DNA of 64,000 nucleotides from Euzebya rosea. Lineage in GTDB: Bacteria > Actinomycetota > Nitriliruptoria > Euzebyales > Euzebyaceae. The number at the start of each line of letters is the position of its first letter. The first letter of the stretch is position 1. The DNA is taken from assembly GCF_003073135.1 (NCBI RefSeq), contig NZ_PGDQ01000009.1, positions 62,001 through 126,000 of the forward strand, read 5' to 3'. This document shows positions 23,970-31,767 of the stretch, one piece after another. Under the pieces are notes generated by a model. That model ran no database searches. It saw only the letters and a program-made list of their open reading frames with translations, and was not told where the DNA came from. The position numbers were made by a program, and so were the translations under genes.

Positions 23970-24260
23970 TTGCGGCGGCACATCGGGAAACGGCCGTCGC
24001 GGGAACGAAGAGCATACCGGCCCCACCGCCGCTCGGCCAACACGGGAGGCGTCCCGTCGGCCGGGTCACTCGACGGGTCGACGAGACCGCCCCTCGATCG
24101 GCACGATCGGGGGCTCCGTCGTCCCCACACGACGTCGGGCACGATCGGCGAGTCCCCCGTCCTCCACGATCTGCGGCTTCGTCGCCCATGCGCGACGCAG
24201 GCCCCGATCGCGCCGAGCGGGAGGACGACGAACCGCCATGCACCCCGGGGGAGGAGGGGG
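23970..24260. other. Intergenic region without a recognised gene
   Basis: 291 bp between tRNA-Pro and the metallophosphoesterase 3' end. It should hold the tRNA promoter (minus strand). Several short GATCGG and CGTCGTC words recur, but no consistent hairpin, RNA gene or credible ORF was found. Confidence 0.5.
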
Positions 24261-25151
24261 CTAGCGGCCTACGAGGTCGAGGACGGTCAGCTCGGGGCGG
24301 CAGGCGAAGCGGACGGGGTAGTACACGGAGTGGCCCAGGCCCGCCGAGACGTGCAGGTGGAGGTCCGTGCCGATCAGCGACGTCCCCTTGGCCTGTGACG
24401 GCGGCAGGTCGGAGTTGCTGACCAGGGCGCCCCACCACGGGATGCACAGCTGGCCGCCGTGGGTGTGGCCGGCCAGCGCCAGGTCGAAGCCCGCGCGGTC
24501 GTAGCCGTGCAGCACCCGCAGATATGGCGCGTGGGTCAGGCCGAGGCGCAGCACCGGGTCCTCCACCGACCCCGCCGGGCGGATGATCGACAGGTCGTCG
24601 CGCTCGATGTGCGGGTCGTCGACGCCCGCCACCTCGACGACCCCGGCGGGGGTCTTCACCGTCGAGGTGTCGTTGCAGAGGACCTGCCAGCCGCTGTCCT
24701 CCATCCCCTTGACCAGCGCGTGGGTGTCGAGCGCCTCGCCGCGCGGCCCCTCCGACGGCTGCCACAGGTAGGCGGCCGGGTTCCCCCGCCGCGGGCCGTA
24801 CCGGTCGTGCGCACCGAGCACGGCCAGCCCGGGCGCGCCGGTCACCTCGCGGAGCTGCTCGTGCAGGGCGACCACCGGGCGGATGGCGTCGGGGTGCTCG
24901 AGGTTGTCCCCGCCGCTGACCAGCAGGTCGGGCTGGACCTGCTCGGCCACCCGGCGGACGTGGTCGAGCCGGTGGCCCTGGCCGGGGGCGATGTGCAGGT
25001 CGGCGAAGAACAGGATCCGCATCCGCCCCTCACCCCGGAGGAGGGGGAGGGTCTCGTGGCGGGTGGCGTACCAGCGCCGTTCGACCCCCGCGCCCCAGGC
25101 GAGCGCGGCGGCGCCCGCCAGCGCCACCCCCTTGCCGACGGTGCCGATCAC
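24261..25151 (-). CDS. Membrane-anchored metallophosphoesterase beside a PBP gene
   Basis: 296 residues. A hydrophobic N-terminus (GVALAGAAALAWGAGV) anchors a calcineurin-like domain: FADLHIAP (metal site 1), LLVSGGDNLEHP, LAVLGAHDRYGP, LGLTHAP and LAGHTHGGQLC. The usual GNHD is GAHD, so the Asn ligand is replaced by Ala. The GTG start overlaps the PBP stop (GTGA). The same pairing with a PonA2-type PBP is found in mycobacteria (Rv3683 next to ponA2). Substrate unknown, possibly an envelope phosphate ester. Confidence 0.88.
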   Translation of the reverse strand: MIGTVGKGVALAGAAALAWGAGVERRWYATRHETLPLLRGEGRMRILFFADLHIAPGQGHRLDHVRRVAEQVQPDLLVSGGDNLEHPDAIRPVVALHEQLREVTGAPGLAVLGAHDRYGPRRGNPAAYLWQPSEGPRGEALDTHALVKGMEDSGWQVLCNDTSTVKTPAGVVEVAGVDDPHIERDDLSIIRPAGSVEDPVLRLGLTHAPYLRVLHGYDRAGFDLALAGHTHGGQLCIPWWGALVSNSDLPPSQAKGTSLIGTDLHLHVSAGLGHSVYYPVRFACRPELTVLDLVGR

Positions 25152-27937
25152 CCGTCGTCGCTCGAGTCGCCACCCGGTCGGCCCGCCGGCGCGGGTTCGG
25201 GCGGGTTCTCGCCGCCGTTGCCGCCGCCGCCCCCATCACCGCCGCCACCGCCACCGCCGCCGCCGTCGTCGGTCGGGGCGGGGTTGGGCTGGCCGGTCGG
25301 CTGCTCGGTCGGTTCGTCGGGGCCCTCGCCGGGACGACCGACGGGTTCGTCGGTCTCGCCGGGGTCGGGGGTCTCGCCGTCGGACGGCGCCCCCGTCGGG
25401 GTCGCCGAGGGGTCGGGTGTGGGGGTCTCCGACGCCGGCGGCGGGTCGTCCTCGGTCCGCTCGCGGCCGACCTCGATGATGACCTGCCCGATGTCGGGGG
25501 TGCCCGGATTGCTGTCGGGGACCGCGAGCACCAGCGACCCGCCCTCGGGACGCTGTCCGACGACGAAGCCGATCAGCTCCGGATCGTCGACCGGTACCTC
25601 GCTGACCACGACGTCGATGCCGAGGCCCTCCAGAAGGGCGATCGCCTCAGCCATGGACAGGCCCACGACGTTGGGCACCTCCGGTCGCTCACCCGTGCCG
25701 TCGGACACGCCGAGCACGATCGTCGTGCCCTTCGGGGCCTCGGACCCGCCCGGCGGGTTCTGCTCGACCACGGTCCCCGCCGGACGCCAGTCGGTGACGG
25801 TGGTGGCCTGGCCGACGTACTCCTCGGCGGCGAGGGCCGCGATGGCCTGGGACTCGGTCATCCCGATGACCGAGGGGACGACGGAGCTGGGGAACCGGGG
25901 CGGCGGCGGGAAGTCCTCGACCGGCCAGTCCATGGCGGCGATCAGCTCGCGCATGTAGTTGCCCCAGATCATCGTCGGCAGGCAGCCGCCGGTCACCCGG
26001 CCGCAGCGGTTGTCGACCATGGTCGAGGGGATCTCGTTGCCCACCCACACTGCGGTCGAGGCCTGGGGGATGAAGCCGACGAACCACGCGTCCTTCCAGT
26101 CCTGCGTCGTCCCGGTCTTGCCGGCCGCGGGACGGCCGATCTGGCCGTGGCGGCTTGCGGTGCCGTTCTCGATGGGGCCGCGCAGCAGCGACGTGGCCGC
26201 GTTGGCGATGTCGGGCTCGATCGCCTGGGTGCAGTTGTCGGTGCCGCCCTCGTAGATGACGTTGCCGTCGCGGTCGAGGATCTCGGTGATCGCGTAGGGC
26301 TCGCAGTGCAGGCCGCCGGCGGCCATGGTCCCGAAGGCGCTGGCCATGTCGAGCGGGTAGACCTCGCTGGCCCCGAGCACTGCCGCGCAGATCGGCGCGT
26401 TGGCCGGACCCGGCGGGTCGAAGAGGTCGGTGTTGACGATGCCCATGCGGGTCGCCGTGTCGGCCAGGCCCTCGGGCCCGGTGAACTCGTCGACGAGATG
26501 GGCGAAGTAGACGTTGGAGGAGATGGCCGTGGCCCGGGCCATGTTCATCGACCCGCCGCCGCCGTCGGAGTAGTTGCCCGGCCGCCAGCCCGAGTTGGCG
26601 CAGTACTTGTTCGGCACGTACGGCGAGGGGGTGTTGATGGTGTAGGTCGGCGTGACGCCTGCTTCCAGCGCCGCGACGATCTCGAAGGCCTTGAACGACG
26701 ATCCCGGCTGGCGGCCGAAGGAGGACCCGACGCCCGGCACGGCGGGCAGCACCTCGGTCTGGCCGGGCCCCGACCCGAACTCCTTGGGGCCGAAGCCGAT
26801 GGCGATGATCCGCCCGGTGTCCGGGTCCACCGACGTCAGGGCTGCCTGCGGCCCGTCGGGGTCCGACAGGACGTCGGTGATCGCGTTCTGGGCGATGTCC
26901 TGCATCAGCGGGTCGATCGTGGTGCGGATCGTCAGGCCGTTGTTCAGCACCGCCCGCTCGCGCGCCTCGGCGTCGACGCCCAGCTCCGGGATGTCCCGCA
27001 GCAACGTGCGGATGTAGTTGACGAAGAACGGCTCGGACGCTTCCTCGATCTCGGAGATGTTGAGCCCGAGTGTGCGGACCAGCTGCTCGTCGGTGGCGGT
27101 GTCGGGTGCGTCGACGACGAACCCGAGGGCCTCCAGCTCGGTGATGAAGCCGGCCTCGGCCATCTGGTTGATGACGATGTTGCGGCGGTCCAGGGCGTTG
27201 CGCGGGTTCGCCAGCGGGTCGTTGGCGTTGGGGGCGCGCAGCATCCCGGCGAGCATGGCGGCCTCGCCGACGTCCAGCTGCCCGATCTCCTTGGAGAAGT
27301 AGTACTCCGCCGCTGTGCCGAAGCCGTACACGCCGTTGGCGAGGTAGGCCTCGTTCATGTAGATCTCGAGGATCTCGTCCTTGGTGGCGTTCTGCTCCAG
27401 CTCGATGGCGTAGACGGCCTCGCGCAGCTTGCGCTCGATGGTCGTCTCGGCCTCACCGGTCAGGTTCTTGATCAGCTGCTGGGTGATGGTGGACGCACCG
27501 GACTCGATGTCGCCGGACCGCAGGTTGCCCAGCGCTGCACGAGAGATCGCGCGCCAGTTGACGCCGGTGTGCTCGCGGAAGGTCTGGTCCTCCGTGGCCA
27601 GGACCGCGTTCTGCACGTGGGCCGGGATCTCCTCGATGCTCACGTTGACGCGGTTCACCGACCGCAGGATCGCCAGCTCGTTGCCGTTGGCGTCCAGCAC
27701 GACCGATCGTTCGTCGGCGACGTAGCCGTCGATGATGTCGCCGAGGGGCGGGAAGTCCAGCACCTCGGAGTCGACGCGGTGGGTGAAGTCCGCGACGGGC
27801 TGGACCAGCGGCGCGATGCCTGCGCCCATCGCGGTCCCCGCGCCGATGATCAGCAGCGGGACCAGGACGATCGCCAGCAGCAGGCGGAGGAGGATGTGGG
27901 GGTCGCGGGGTTCCGCGGCGGGAGTGGTGGTGGCCAT
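25148..27937 (-). CDS. Class A penicillin-binding protein with PASTA domains, PonA2-like
   Basis: 929 residues: membrane helix near the N-terminus, glycosyltransferase family 51 domain (ATEDQTFREHTGVNWRAI, SGASTITQQLIKNL), transpeptidase with SxxK at Ser413-Lys416, SSN in AISSNVYF, and KTG at Lys607, then two PASTA modules (PSVIGMTESQAIAALA, PNVVGLSMAEAIALLE). The last 110 residues are a Pro/Asp/Glu/Thr-rich stretch and a glycine run (GGGGGGGGGD), probably crossing or probing the cell wall. It polymerises and crosslinks peptidoglycan. ATG 27937 is preferred; an upstream GTG at 27976 in frame is possible. Neighbours match the mycobacterial ponA2 locus. Confidence 0.93.
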   Translation of the reverse strand: MATTTPAAEPRDPHILLRLLLAIVLVPLLIIGAGTAMGAGIAPLVQPVADFTHRVDSEVLDFPPLGDIIDGYVADERSVVLDANGNELAILRSVNRVNVSIEEIPAHVQNAVLATEDQTFREHTGVNWRAISRAALGNLRSGDIESGASTITQQLIKNLTGEAETTIERKLREAVYAIELEQNATKDEILEIYMNEAYLANGVYGFGTAAEYYFSKEIGQLDVGEAAMLAGMLRAPNANDPLANPRNALDRRNIVINQMAEAGFITELEALGFVVDAPDTATDEQLVRTLGLNISEIEEASEPFFVNYIRTLLRDIPELGVDAEARERAVLNNGLTIRTTIDPLMQDIAQNAITDVLSDPDGPQAALTSVDPDTGRIIAIGFGPKEFGSGPGQTEVLPAVPGVGSSFGRQPGSSFKAFEIVAALEAGVTPTYTINTPSPYVPNKYCANSGWRPGNYSDGGGGSMNMARATAISSNVYFAHLVDEFTGPEGLADTATRMGIVNTDLFDPPGPANAPICAAVLGASEVYPLDMASAFGTMAAGGLHCEPYAITEILDRDGNVIYEGGTDNCTQAIEPDIANAATSLLRGPIENGTASRHGQIGRPAAGKTGTTQDWKDAWFVGFIPQASTAVWVGNEIPSTMVDNRCGRVTGGCLPTMIWGNYMRELIAAMDWPVEDFPPPPRFPSSVVPSVIGMTESQAIAALAAEEYVGQATTVTDWRPAGTVVEQNPPGGSEAPKGTTIVLGVSDGTGERPEVPNVVGLSMAEAIALLEGLGIDVVVSEVPVDDPELIGFVVGQRPEGGSLVLAVPDSNPGTPDIGQVIIEVGRERTEDDPPPASETPTPDPSATPTGAPSDGETPDPGETDEPVGRPGEGPDEPTEQPTGQPNPAPTDDGGGGGGGGGDGGGGGNGGENPPEPAPAGRPGGDSSDDG

Positions 27938-28116
27938 GGGAGTGGGGCGACTGGGGACACGGGGTGAGGGGCGCACCGGGGTCGACCGGTCGACCGTGTC
28001 CGTCCGTACGCGAGGATACGGTGGTCCCGAGCGCCGCTCACCTGCCCGTCGCGCCCCCGGCTCGCCCGGCGGGACGATGTCCCCCGGAAGGCGTCCCCCG
28101 GAAGGCCGTGGCCGGC

Positions 28117-29253
28117 CTAGCCCCGGACCAGGTGCGCACCGATCGCGTCGAGGCCCTCGAGGTCGTGCACGTCCGACGGCATCTCCGGCACCTCGACCAG
28201 CGTGCGCGGATCCAGGCCGTGCAGGCCTGACTCGATGTTGCGCTGCTGGCGCGCGTGCACCTGCGCGGACCGGTCGAGCAGGCCCAGCATGCCGGCCACG
28301 GCCCGCTGGTCGTCGTCACCGGCCAGCAACCGCGTCCGGTCGTCCTCGCCGACTCGGGCGGCCAGGGCCGCGAGGTCCTCGGGCAGGGCCGGGGTCACGC
28401 GGTTGAGGACCAGGCCCGCCAGCGGCATTCCCTCCTTGGCCAGGCGCTGGACGAAGTACCGCGCCTCGCGCAGGGCGGTCGGTTCGCCGGAGGAGACGAC
28501 CACGAACGCCGCGTCACCGGACGACAGCAGCTCGTGGACCAGCTGCGCACGGTTCTTGAACCCCTCGTACATGCCCTCGAAGGACTGGAAGAACTCCGCG
28601 AGGTCGTCCAGCACACCGGCACCAGTGATCCGTCCCGCCGCCTTCATGAACAGCCCGGTCCCGAAGGCCGCCATCCGCCCGATGGTCTTGGTGGCGGTCA
28701 GCCCGGGGGACAGGAACATCTTCAGGAACTTGCCGTCGAGGAAGTCCGTCAACCGCTTGGGGGCATCGAGGAAGTCCAGGGCGTTTCGGGTCGGCGGCGT
28801 GTCGACCACGATGCAGTCGTAGCGGCCGGTGGAGTGCAGGTCGAACAGCTTCTCCATCGCCATGTACTCCTGCGTACCCGCGAGCTGGCCGGAGATCTGC
28901 TGGTAGAAGCGGTTGGACTTGATGCGGGCGGCCCGTGAGGGATCGTCGGCGTGCCGGTCGATGACCTCGTCGAAGGTCCGCTTCATGTCCAGCATCATCG
29001 CGTCGAGGTTGGGGACAGCGTCGACGGCGCGCGGGGTGTTGTCGAGGGCATCGAGGCCCATCGACTGGGCCAGGCGGCGCGCCGGGTCGATGGTGACCAC
29101 GATCGTGCGACGCCCCTGCCGGGCGGCGGCGACGGCAAGGGTGGCAGCGGTCGTGGTCTTGCCGACCCCGCCGGAGCCGGTGCAGACGATGATGTGGCGT
29201 TCGGCGACGACCTCGGCGAGGTCGCGTTCGCGGGCACGGTCCAGGGTCGTCAC
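28117..29253 (-). CDS. ArsA/Get3-like ATPase, second subunit
   Basis: 378 residues with a deviant Walker A/P-loop TGSGGVGKTT (residues 25-34), switch II IVVDTPPTRNALDFLDAP and TIDPARRLAQSM. It belongs to the SIMIBI NTPases once annotated as anion-transporting ATPases and here resembles the Rv3679/Rv3680 pair of mycobacteria, which form a Get3-like complex rather than an arsenite pump. No arsenite-binding cysteines are apparent. The GTG start overlaps the TGA of the partner gene (GTGA), so equal amounts are expected. Confidence 0.88.
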   Translation of the reverse strand: MTTLDRARERDLAEVVAERHIIVCTGSGGVGKTTTAATLAVAAARQGRRTIVVTIDPARRLAQSMGLDALDNTPRAVDAVPNLDAMMLDMKRTFDEVIDRHADDPSRAARIKSNRFYQQISGQLAGTQEYMAMEKLFDLHSTGRYDCIVVDTPPTRNALDFLDAPKRLTDFLDGKFLKMFLSPGLTATKTIGRMAAFGTGLFMKAAGRITGAGVLDDLAEFFQSFEGMYEGFKNRAQLVHELLSSGDAAFVVVSSGEPTALREARYFVQRLAKEGMPLAGLVLNRVTPALPEDLAALAARVGEDDRTRLLAGDDDQRAVAGMLGLLDRSAQVHARQQRNIESGLHGLDPRTLVEVPEMPSDVHDLEGLDAIGAHLVRG

Positions 29254-30221
29254 AGCCGATCCTCCAGGGTGGCGGCGATGGCGGTCACGATCTCCTCGGG
29301 GCGCGTGGCGTCGGCCACGAACGGCAGCTCCAGCGACGGCAGGTCGATCTCGTCGGCCACGCGCTGGCGCATGCGGTCGGCCAGGTCGAGGCGGCCGATG
29401 TGGGCACGCCCGGTGTCGAGCAGCTCCTCGGCGGTCGAGGTCTCGACATCGTCGACGCCCAGGTCGCCCAGCACGCGCTGCACGGTGCCTGCGTCCATGG
29501 TGGGCAGCTGCTTGAGCGCGGCCTCGTCCATGGCGGGCTGGACCGCGCGGTTGATCAGGACCGGGCCGAGGGGGACGCCCAGCTGGGTGAGGTCGCGGAT
29601 CGACTCGGCCGTCTCGGTGACGGGCATCTCCTCCAGCAGCGTGGTCAGCAACACCGCGGTGCGGGACGTGTCGGTCAGCATGTCGATCACGGTCTGGGCC
29701 TGCTGGCGCACGGGGCCGACGTTGACCAGCTCGGTGGTGGCGTCGGGGGCCGCCAGGAAGTTCACGATCCGGCCGGTCGGAGGTGCGTCGAGGATGATCA
29801 GGTCGTAGGCGAACTGCCCATCGGGGCGACGCCGGCGCTCGATCTCCTTGACCTTGCCGATCAGCAGGACGTCCTTGATCCCGGGGGCGGCTTGGGTCGC
29901 GAACTCCACGGCGGGGGTCTTCGCGACCAGCTTGGTGATGCGCTGGGCCCCGTAGAACATCGACAGGTACTCCGTCAGCGACGCCTCGGGGTCGATCGAC
30001 AGCCCGTACAGGTTGGGACGGAACTCGCGTTCCTCGAAGTCCCATGGTGCGGTGGAGAAGATGGAGGAGAAGGCCTGGCGCCCCTCCACCTCGACCAAGC
30101 AGGTACGGCGTCCCAGGCGCGAGCCAGCGAGGGCCAGCGACGCAGCGAGGGTCGACTTGCCGACGCCCCCCTTGCCGGTGACCAGCAGCAGGCGGCGCGA
30201 CAACAGCTGTGAGGCGTCCAC
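29250..30221 (-). CDS. ArsA/Get3-like ATPase, first subunit
   Basis: 323 residues, P-loop TGKGGVGKSTLAASLAL at 15-31, switch II LIILDAPPTGRIVNFLAAP, and CLVEVEGRQAFSSIF after the P-loop. It pairs with the downstream homolog as in mycobacteria. The GTG start lies about 110 bp from the divergent nfeD ATG, so the two share an upstream region. It probably acts in the cytoplasm on membrane or envelope proteins; the client is unknown. Confidence 0.88.
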   Translation of the reverse strand: MDASQLLSRRLLLVTGKGGVGKSTLAASLALAGSRLGRRTCLVEVEGRQAFSSIFSTAPWDFEEREFRPNLYGLSIDPEASLTEYLSMFYGAQRITKLVAKTPAVEFATQAAPGIKDVLLIGKVKEIERRRRPDGQFAYDLIILDAPPTGRIVNFLAAPDATTELVNVGPVRQQAQTVIDMLTDTSRTAVLLTTLLEEMPVTETAESIRDLTQLGVPLGPVLINRAVQPAMDEAALKQLPTMDAGTVQRVLGDLGVDDVETSTAEELLDTGRAHIGRLDLADRMRQRVADEIDLPSLELPFVADATRPEEIVTAIAATLEDRL

Positions 30222-30295
30222 GGGGTCACTATTACCCCGATCACCCGAGGCTGCACATCCCCCTCCACGACCGCCGACGCCGCGAACGGCCCCCG

Positions 30296-30326
30296 TTGGG
30301 GCCGTCGTGGGTCGACCGCCTACACT
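30296..30326 (+). promoter_or_regulatory. nfeD promoter with leaderless spacing
   Basis: TTGGGG (30296-30301) and TACACT (30321-30326) are separated by 19 bp, and the ATG of the NfeD gene begins 8 nt after the -10 box. There is no Shine-Dalgarno sequence, so the mRNA is probably leaderless. Confidence 0.45.
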
Positions 30327-30333
30327 CTCCGGG

Positions 30334-31758
30334 ATGGCCCTTCACCGAATCGCGGGCGGAGTGCTGCTGCTTGTCGGCCTTCTCGCCGCGCTGGCCGCCC
30401 CCGCGAGCGCCCAAGCCCAACCCTCTTCCACCGTCGACGTCGTCGAGGCGGTGGGCGTGCTCGACGGTCCGCTGACCGACTTCGTGATCGGCACGATCGA
30501 GCAAGCGAACCTCGACGCCGCACAGGCCGTCGTCGTCCGCCTGGACACCGACGGGGCCCTCGGCGGTGACATCGACCGGCTGGTCGACACCATCGAGTCC
30601 TCCGACGTGCCCGTCGTGGTCTACGTCGGTACTGCGGGTGCCCGTGCCACGGGTGCGGGCGTGCGCGTCGCCGCAGCTGCCCACGTCCTGGCGCTCGCCC
30701 CGACCAGCATCTACGGCGCGGCCCACCCGGCCGACCTGGGGGACCCCGGGGCGCTGACGGTCGGCGAGGTCGCCGCGGACCTCGAGGTCCTCGCCGACGC
30801 GCGCGGTCGCGACGCCGGGTTCCTCGTGGACGCCGCCGAGAGCGGTGCCGCCGTGATCGCGGTCCCCGACGGCGAGACCGGCGCCCCGATCGCCGACGGG
30901 ACCGAACTGCCCGAGGGCACCGACCCCGCGGTCGTGCGCACGCTGGACGAGTCAGCGCTGGTCGAGACCGGCATCGCCGACATCGTCGCCCCGACCATCC
31001 AGCAGGTCCTGGCGGCGCTCGGTGGGCTGGAGGTCACCACCGCCGCCGGTGACGTCGTGCTCGACGTCGACCCCGTGACCGCCAACGTGCGGTTCGTGAA
31101 CCTCGACCTGGTGCAGCGCATCCTCCACACCGCGTCGAGCCCCACGCTGGCCTACCTGCTGCTGCTGGCCGGTGCGCTGACCCTCTTCTTCGAGGTGTTC
31201 CAGCCGGGCTTCGGCGTGTCCGGGTTCTCCGCGATCGGTGTCCTCGCGCTGGGCGTCTACTCCGTCGCCGTCCTGCCCATCCACCCGTTGTGGGCGGTGG
31301 TCGCCGTCGTCGGACTCCTGCTGCTCGCCTACGACCTGGCGATCGCCGGGCTGTCGTGGCCGAGCGCCGTCGGCACCCTCGCGCTGGGTGCCGGATCGAT
31401 CAGGATGTGGGCGATCCCGCAGCTGGCACCGCCGACCTGGCTGATCGTCGTCGGCACCATCTCCGCAGCCGTCTTCTTCATCATGATGATGACCTCGGTC
31501 CTCAGGGCGCAGGGCAACCAGGCGCTGCTCGGGGCGAAGGCCGTGGAGGGCAAGGTCGGCATCGTCCGCTCGGCGCTGGGCCCCGAGGGCCACATCTTCG
31601 TCGGTGGTGCGCTGTGGCGCGCCCGTGCGCCGCAGGGTGCCGGCAAGGTCCGGACCGGGACCAAGGTGCGGGTGCTCGGGCTGAACGACAGCCTCACGCT
31701 CGACGTCGAGATCGTCGACGACTCCAGCACCGCCGGCACCACGACCACGAAGGTGTGA
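30334..31758 (+). CDS. NfeD family membrane protein with a degenerate protease domain
   Basis: 474 residues: signal peptide (1-27), ClpP-like domain (about 32-230), four or more membrane helices (about 265-390) and a C-terminal OB-fold (GAKAVEGKVGIVRSALG, GTKVRVLGLNDSLTLDVE). In long NfeD proteins the first domain is a serine protease whose Ser lies in GARAASAG; here the motif reads GARATGAG, with Gly107 at the Ser position, and the usual catalytic Lys in the following helix is missing. A non-proteolytic role in membrane organisation, perhaps with a stomatin partner elsewhere, is more likely. The next gene begins 10 bp after its stop. Confidence 0.85.
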   Translation: MALHRIAGGVLLLVGLLAALAAPASAQAQPSSTVDVVEAVGVLDGPLTDFVIGTIEQANLDAAQAVVVRLDTDGALGGDIDRLVDTIESSDVPVVVYVGTAGARATGAGVRVAAAAHVLALAPTSIYGAAHPADLGDPGALTVGEVAADLEVLADARGRDAGFLVDAAESGAAVIAVPDGETGAPIADGTELPEGTDPAVVRTLDESALVETGIADIVAPTIQQVLAALGGLEVTTAAGDVVLDVDPVTANVRFVNLDLVQRILHTASSPTLAYLLLLAGALTLFFEVFQPGFGVSGFSAIGVLALGVYSVAVLPIHPLWAVVAVVGLLLLAYDLAIAGLSWPSAVGTLALGAGSIRMWAIPQLAPPTWLIVVGTISAAVFFIMMMTSVLRAQGNQALLGAKAVEGKVGIVRSALGPEGHIFVGGALWRARAPQGAGKVRTGTKVRVLGLNDSLTLDVEIVDDSSTAGTTTTKV

Positions 31759-31767
31759 CGGCAGGTC

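Noticed and set aside
25200-25270. Glycine-codon run near the PBP end as a separate repeat element
   Set aside because: It is in frame and encodes the Gly-rich tail of the PBP.
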